Part shown: one piece after another, positions 60,209-64,000 of the stretch | Position numbering within the stretch: the stretch's first letter is position 1 | Layout of the letters: each line of letters opens with the position of its first letter | Origin: Streptomyces griseochromogenes | GTDB taxonomy: Bacteria; Actinomycetota; Actinomycetes; Streptomycetales; Streptomycetaceae | NCBI RefSeq assembly: GCF_001542625.1 | Contig: NZ_CP016279.1 | Location: 4,898,001 to 4,962,000 of the forward strand | Length of the DNA stretch: 64,000 nucleotides | Direction of reading: 5' to 3' | Notes under the pieces: model-generated | Told to the model about the DNA's origin: nothing | The model's database searches: none | What the model saw: only the letters and a program-made list of their open reading frames with translations | Program-made: the position numbers and the translations under genes

Positions 60209-62122
60209 GTGAATCCGCATCGCAAATCCCGGCGGGGTCGAATACTCGTCGCCACGGCGCTCGGCACCACGCTCCTTGTCGGCGCCGTGACCACCGCCAT
60301 GGCCGGGCAGGGCTCCTCCGGGTCCGGCAATTCCGCCTCCCCCGTGTTGCCGAAGTCAGCGCCGACGGCCTCAGAGCCGGTGTCCGACCTGGTCATCGGT
60401 TACAAGTCGAAGGCGCAGGAGGCGCATTCTGAGACGGCGGTACGCGCGGGAATCAGCGCAGCGGCCGCGAAGACCGGCCTGAAGCTGTCGTACGAGCGCC
60501 GTCTGAGCGTCGGTGCGGCTCTGGTGAGCCTGGGCGGAGCACAACCCGCCAAGGACGTCACCAAGCTCATGGACCATTTCCGCGCCGATCCGGACGTGGC
60601 CTACGCCGTTCCGAACGGCCACATGCAGGCGCAGTCCGTCACGTCGCCCAATGACCCGCGCTTTGCCGAACAGTGGGACCTGACCGAACCCACGGCAGGC
60701 ATGAACGTGCAGGATGCCTGGGGCACCACCACGGGCAAGGGTGTGACGGTCGCAGTGCTGGACGACGGCATCGCCAAGCATTCCGACTTGGATGCCAACG
60801 TCATCCAAGGGGCCGACCTCGTCTCTAACACGTTCACGGCGAACGACGGCGACGGCCGCGACGACGACCCCTCCGACCCGGGTGACGGGGTCAAGAAGGG
60901 TGAGTGCGGCAAGGACCTCGGCGGGAAACCGTTGCGGCCCGAGGACGAGCCCTCCAGCTGGCACGGTACCCACATGGCGGGCATCATCGCCGCCCCGTCC
61001 GACAACGGCAACGGGATCGCGGGCGTCGCACCCGGGGCCAAGCTGGAGCCTGTACGGGTGCTCGGGCGTTGCGGCGGGAACGACGCCGACATCAGCGACG
61101 GAATCATGTGGGCCGCGGGCGAACACGTCGACGGCGTCTCCGACAACCAGACTCCCGCCAACGTCATCAACATGAGTCTGGGGAGTAAAGGCGATTGCAG
61201 CCCAATCGTGCAGTCCGCCATCGACAAGGCCGTCCAGCTCGGTAGCACGGTCGTCGTTGCCGCTGGTAACCGCGGCAAGGAGCCCGCGCCGGTGGACGCC
61301 AGCCAGTTCACCCCGGCCAACTGCAAGAACATCATCACCGTGGCCGCCGCCGATCGCGAGGGCAACAGGGCCGAGTACTCCAACTTCGGCCAGGTGGACA
61401 TCACGGCTCCCGGAGGTGACATCAGGAAGAACGACGGGGACGGCATCCTCTCCACGTTCAACTCCGGCACCGGCGCCCCCGCTGCCGAGAACTTCGCGTT
61501 CGAAGTGGGCACCAGCCAGGCCACCGCGCACGTCTCCGGGCTCGTCGCCCTGATGCTCTCGGCGAACCCCGAGCTGACGCCCGCAGAGATCAAGACGGCC
61601 ATCCAGGCCAACGCGCGACCGATTCCCGGCAAGTGCGACGGTGGTTGCGGCGCAGGGCTTGCCGACGCCGCCAAGACGGTCGCGGCCGCCGCGAAGGGCG
61701 TCCCGGGGTCTGGCTCGCCCTCGGACTCCGCCTCGGGCTCCCCGTCGGACTCTCCGTCGGACTCCGCGTCGGATTCCCCGTCGGACGCGCCCGCGTCGCC
61801 TGACGCCCCGCCCACTACGTCCGCGCCGTCGGACGGGTCCGGATCCGAAGGGGCGGGGGCCGGCACGGACCTCAGCGCCTGCCTCCACGACTCCTGCCAG
61901 GTCGAGGTGACCGGCGGGGACACGATCCAGCTCGACGGCGCCGACGGAGTGGACGAGCTCGAGATCAACAGCGTCTCCGCCAACGCGGTGGACATGACGG
62001 GTGCGTCCGGCAGCGGCTCTCAGAGCGCCAAGCAGTCCGCCCCAGGCACCTCACAGCTCAACAACCTCGTGGTCGACATCATCAAGGTCGACGGCGACCG
62101 GGCGACCATCCGCCTTTCCTGA
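60209..62122 (+). CDS. Secreted S8 (subtilisin-like) serine protease
   Basis: 637 aa. The Sec signal ends near residue 32 (TTAMA). An I9-type inhibitor prodomain lies at about 58-140 (LVIGYKSKAQ to AYAVPNG). The triad is Asp185 (VAVLDDG), His252 (WHGTHMAG) and Ser436 (GTSQATAHVSG), with oxyanion Asn354 (AAGN). The Ser motif is odd: families read GTSMA-x-PHV, here GTSQATAHV, so Met and Pro are replaced. A low-complexity Ser/Pro/Asp linker (about 500-550) leads to a 90-residue C-terminal domain with one Cys pair (CLHDSC). Start GTG 60209 with GAAAGG upstream. The FHA gene follows 27 bp later. Confidence 0.9.
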   Translation: MNPHRKSRRGRILVATALGTTLLVGAVTTAMAGQGSSGSGNSASPVLPKSAPTASEPVSDLVIGYKSKAQEAHSETAVRAGISAAAAKTGLKLSYERRLSVGAALVSLGGAQPAKDVTKLMDHFRADPDVAYAVPNGHMQAQSVTSPNDPRFAEQWDLTEPTAGMNVQDAWGTTTGKGVTVAVLDDGIAKHSDLDANVIQGADLVSNTFTANDGDGRDDDPSDPGDGVKKGECGKDLGGKPLRPEDEPSSWHGTHMAGIIAAPSDNGNGIAGVAPGAKLEPVRVLGRCGGNDADISDGIMWAAGEHVDGVSDNQTPANVINMSLGSKGDCSPIVQSAIDKAVQLGSTVVVAAGNRGKEPAPVDASQFTPANCKNIITVAAADREGNRAEYSNFGQVDITAPGGDIRKNDGDGILSTFNSGTGAPAAENFAFEVGTSQATAHVSGLVALMLSANPELTPAEIKTAIQANARPIPGKCDGGCGAGLADAAKTVAAAAKGVPGSGSPSDSASGSPSDSPSDSASDSPSDAPASPDAPPTTSAPSDGSGSEGAGAGTDLSACLHDSCQVEVTGGDTIQLDGADGVDELEINSVSANAVDMTGASGSGSQSAKQSAPGTSQLNNLVVDIIKVDGDRATIRLS

Positions 62123-62149
62123 TTCGGCTCGCTGCGGGAGACATCATCT

Positions 62150-62938
62150 GTGGAGTACGGAAATCCGCCCCTGTTCTTGGCGATCGAGGGAAGCTTCCTG
62201 AAGCTCGATCCCGTCAGGACGTACACCATGGGTCGTGATCCGCAGTCGGACGTGGTGTTCCAGGAGACCGCCATCTCCCGGAACCATGCCCAAATCTACT
62301 GGGGCGGTACGAGTTGGGTCCTGGAGGACCTGAACAGCACCAACGGCACCTACGGCCTCGGCCAGCGCATCTCGCTGGCCGAGGCCGGCCATGGTTCAGT
62401 GTTCCGCCTCGGCGACGAAGCCGAGGGCCCGCAGCTTCGCTTCACCGGTCAGCCGGGGCCGCAGGACGGCGCCAAGGCGGCCTCCCTCACCCGTATCGGC
62501 CGTTCGTCCGACAACGATCTGGTCGTCCGCGGGACCGAAGTCGCTTCATATCACGGCGAATTCCGATGCACTCCATCCATCCACGAGGTCGTCGACCTGG
62601 GCACGCCCCACGGAACCTACGTCAACGGCCGTCGCGTCGAGAGGGCTCGGTTGCAGCCCGACGACACCATCACGGTGGGCCACCGCAGCTTCCGACTGAT
62701 AGGAGATCAACTCAGACCCTCTGCCGATGCACAGGAGTCATCTCTGATGGTCCGTCAACCAGGGGCTGCCCTGACTGGGGTCCGGGAAGCAGTAGGCCAC
62801 CACCCCGCCACGGGCCGCGAAGAGTCCTTCCCTCGCCTGGATCCCAGTGTCACAGTGGGGACCTGCGGACGGGGAGGCATGAATGAACGCAGGGGGCCAT
62901 GGGGGCGGAGGCCACGGAGGCGTGGGCCGGTGAACTGA
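62150..62938 (+). pseudogene. FHA-domain gene cut off by an IS701-family element
   Basis: The frame has two forkhead-associated domains: TYTMGRDPQSDVVF with ISRNHAQIY and LNSTNGTYG, then LTRIGRSSDNDLVVRG with SYHGEF and GTPHGTYVNG. Both keep the Gly-Arg, Ser/His and Asn residues that recognise phosphothreonine, though HGEF replaces the usual SRxH in the second. Homology ends near 62710 (FRLIGDQL), where family members normally continue into a transporter or other domain; the last 75 codons derive from the IS end. It is 27 bp after the subtilase gene in an operon. GTG start. Confidence 0.8.
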
Positions 62939-64000
62939 CCGCTCTGCACGAGCGGTTCGTGCACCGGTTCAACCGGACGGAGCCGCGTGAGTCGGCGCTG
63001 CCCTATATGCGCGGGCTGATCGCTCCGTTGGGGCGGAAGAACGGCTGGACGCTGGCCGAGCAGGCCGGACATGCAGGCCCGGACGGCATCCACCGGATGC
63101 TGAACCGGATCGAGTGGGAAGCCGATGAAGTACTCGATGACGTGCGCGACTACGTCGCCGAGCACCTCGGAGACCCCGAGGCCGTCCTGATCGTGGACGA
63201 CACCGGCTTCCTGAAGAAGGGACTGCGGTCGGCCGGAGTCCAGCGGCAGTACTCCGGCACCGCCGGGCGGACGGAGAACTGCCAGATCGGCGTCTTCCTC
63301 GCCTACGCGACTCCGCGTGGACGGACGCTGATCGACCGACGGTTGTATCTGCCCACGTCCTGGATGGAGGACCGCGAGCGGTGCCGCCGGGCCGGCATTG
63401 GTGACGAAGTCGGCTTCGAGACGAAGGTGGCCATGGCGAAGGCGATGGTCCGCCGCGCGATCGCGGACCGGACCCCGTTCCGGTGGGTGACCACGGATGC
63501 CGCCTACGGCTTTTCCAAGGGCTGGCGTTTCGAGCTGGAGCAGGCCGATGTCTTCCACGTCATGGCCACCACCCGGCACGACACCGTCGTGACCCGCTGG
63601 GCGATCGATCACCCCGTCCACGACCTGTTCAACGGCCTGCCTCGGCAGAAGTGGAAGCGCCGATCGTGCGGCACCGGGGCTCACGGCCGGCGGATCTACG
63701 ACTGGGCTCGCATCGAGGTCCGGCCCTGGCACCGGCCCGATCGCCGCCACTGGGTGATCGCCCGCCGCAGCGTCAGCCGGCCCGGGGAGGTTTCCTCCTA
63801 CATCGCCTACTGCCCCGCCGAAACCACGCTTGATGGCCTGATCCGCATCGCGGGCAGCAGGTGGGCCATCGAGGAATGCTTCCAGAGCGCGAAGCAGGAG
63901 TGCGGCCTGGACGACTACCAGGTCCGACGCTACCCCGGCTGGCACCGCCACATGACCCTGGCCATGGCCGCCCACGCCTGCCTGACCGTCCTGCGAGCCC
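62740..64000 (+). mobile_element. IS701-family insertion sequence, running out of the window
   Basis: The element starts somewhere between the end of FHA homology (about 62710) and the transposase start at 62899; I could not fix the terminal repeat by eye. Its transposase reads past the end of the window. It has split the FHA gene. Confidence 0.65.
62899..64000 (+). CDS. IS701-family transposase, incomplete at the window edge
   Basis: 367 codons are visible with no interruption. MGAEATEAWAGELTALHERF opens the protein, then DTVVTRWAI-type and DRTPFRWVTTDAAYG blocks. The DDE elements are visible: VLIVDDTGFLKKGLRSAGVQ with the first Asp, VTTDAAYGFSKGWR with the second, and RWAIEECFQSAKQECGLDDY with the Glu. 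All are present, so the enzyme may be functional. The stop codon lies beyond position 64000. The start is ATG 62899, fixed by the family N-terminus; no stronger start is in frame. Confidence 0.9.
   Translation, partial: MGAEATEAWAGELTALHERFVHRFNRTEPRESALPYMRGLIAPLGRKNGWTLAEQAGHAGPDGIHRMLNRIEWEADEVLDDVRDYVAEHLGDPEAVLIVDDTGFLKKGLRSAGVQRQYSGTAGRTENCQIGVFLAYATPRGRTLIDRRLYLPTSWMEDRERCRRAGIGDEVGFETKVAMAKAMVRRAIADRTPFRWVTTDAAYGFSKGWRFELEQADVFHVMATTRHDTVVTRWAIDHPVHDLFNGLPRQKWKRRSCGTGAHGRRIYDWARIEVRPWHRPDRRHWVIARRSVSRPGEVSSYIAYCPAETTLDGLIRIAGSRWAIEECFQSAKQECGLDDYQVRRYPGWHRHMTLAMAAHACLTVLRA

Noticed and set aside
1..64000. tRNA or rRNA genes
   Set aside because: I looked for T-arm motifs (GGTTCRA) with matching stems and for rRNA-like conserved stretches on both strands and found none that fold into a tRNA. 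A covariance-model scan would be decisive.

Overview
The window is high-GC actinomycete DNA, almost certainly Streptomyces. Coding frames show strong third-position GC bias, GTG starts are common, and the gene content is typical: ECF sigma/anti-sigma pair, Tat-exported phosphoesterase, M6 metalloproteases, subtilisin-inhibitor-like protein, DUF6745-type protein and a PucR/xanthine-dehydrogenase-type locus. Insertion sequences and broken genes are dense, with at least seven transposase copies or remnants of the IS5, ISL3, IS21 and IS701 types and about a dozen decayed ordinary genes. That suggests an accessory chromosomal-arm region rather than the core. No rRNA, tRNA or CRISPR array was found.

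Layout. 0-5.1 kb: an RsbW-like ATPase gene, then an ECF sigma/anti-sigma operon diverging from a cupredoxin, Tat-phosphoesterase and membrane-protein operon. 5.1-9.6 kb: a PhzF-family gene, an ArsR/SRPBCC pair with a palindromic operator candidate, an intact-looking IS5/IS427-type element with a TTA target duplication, and decayed transposases. 9.6-13.1 kb: a lipoprotein, an I36-type protease inhibitor, a small secreted protein and a methyltransferase. 13.9-23.4 kb: the best-organised locus, in which two paralogous secreted M6 metalloproteases bracket a complete oligopeptide ABC importer and an S33 aminopeptidase, with ATGA/GTGA overlaps and a terminator. 23.4-33.6 kb: a LysR regulator with a truncated aldehyde dehydrogenase, DUF1918, two methyltransferase/oxidase-type enzymes, an HAD phosphatase, AraC/TSUP, and remnants of an integrase, flavodoxin, LysE and two M24 peptidase-like genes.

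33.6-39.4 kb: a molybdenum hydroxylase operon (FAD subunit plus fused 2Fe-2S/Mo subunit), a divergent frameshifted PucR regulator, a molbindin-like protein and a dead LysR gene. 39.5-42.5 kb: two large secreted repeat proteins, one extremely glycine-rich. 42.5-51.5 kb: IS remnants, a small membrane protein, a cupin, an SSI-type protease inhibitor, an SDR/LysR divergent pair and a 171-bp MITE-like element. 51.5-55 kb: a 999-residue membrane M48 peptidase with a translationally coupled partner. 55-64 kb: decayed hypothetical genes, a secreted subtilase with an FHA-domain gene behind it, and an IS701-family transposase that cuts off the FHA gene and runs out of the window.

Working together: the 13.9-23.4 kb locus reads as an extracellular proteolysis, peptide uptake and cytoplasmic trimming system. 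The first locus reads as an envelope or metal stress response. The 33.6-39 kb locus reads as purine or other N-heterocycle oxidation with its molybdate handling. The window is rich in secreted proteases (two M6, one S8, one M48) and proteinaceous inhibitors (I36-type, SSI-type).
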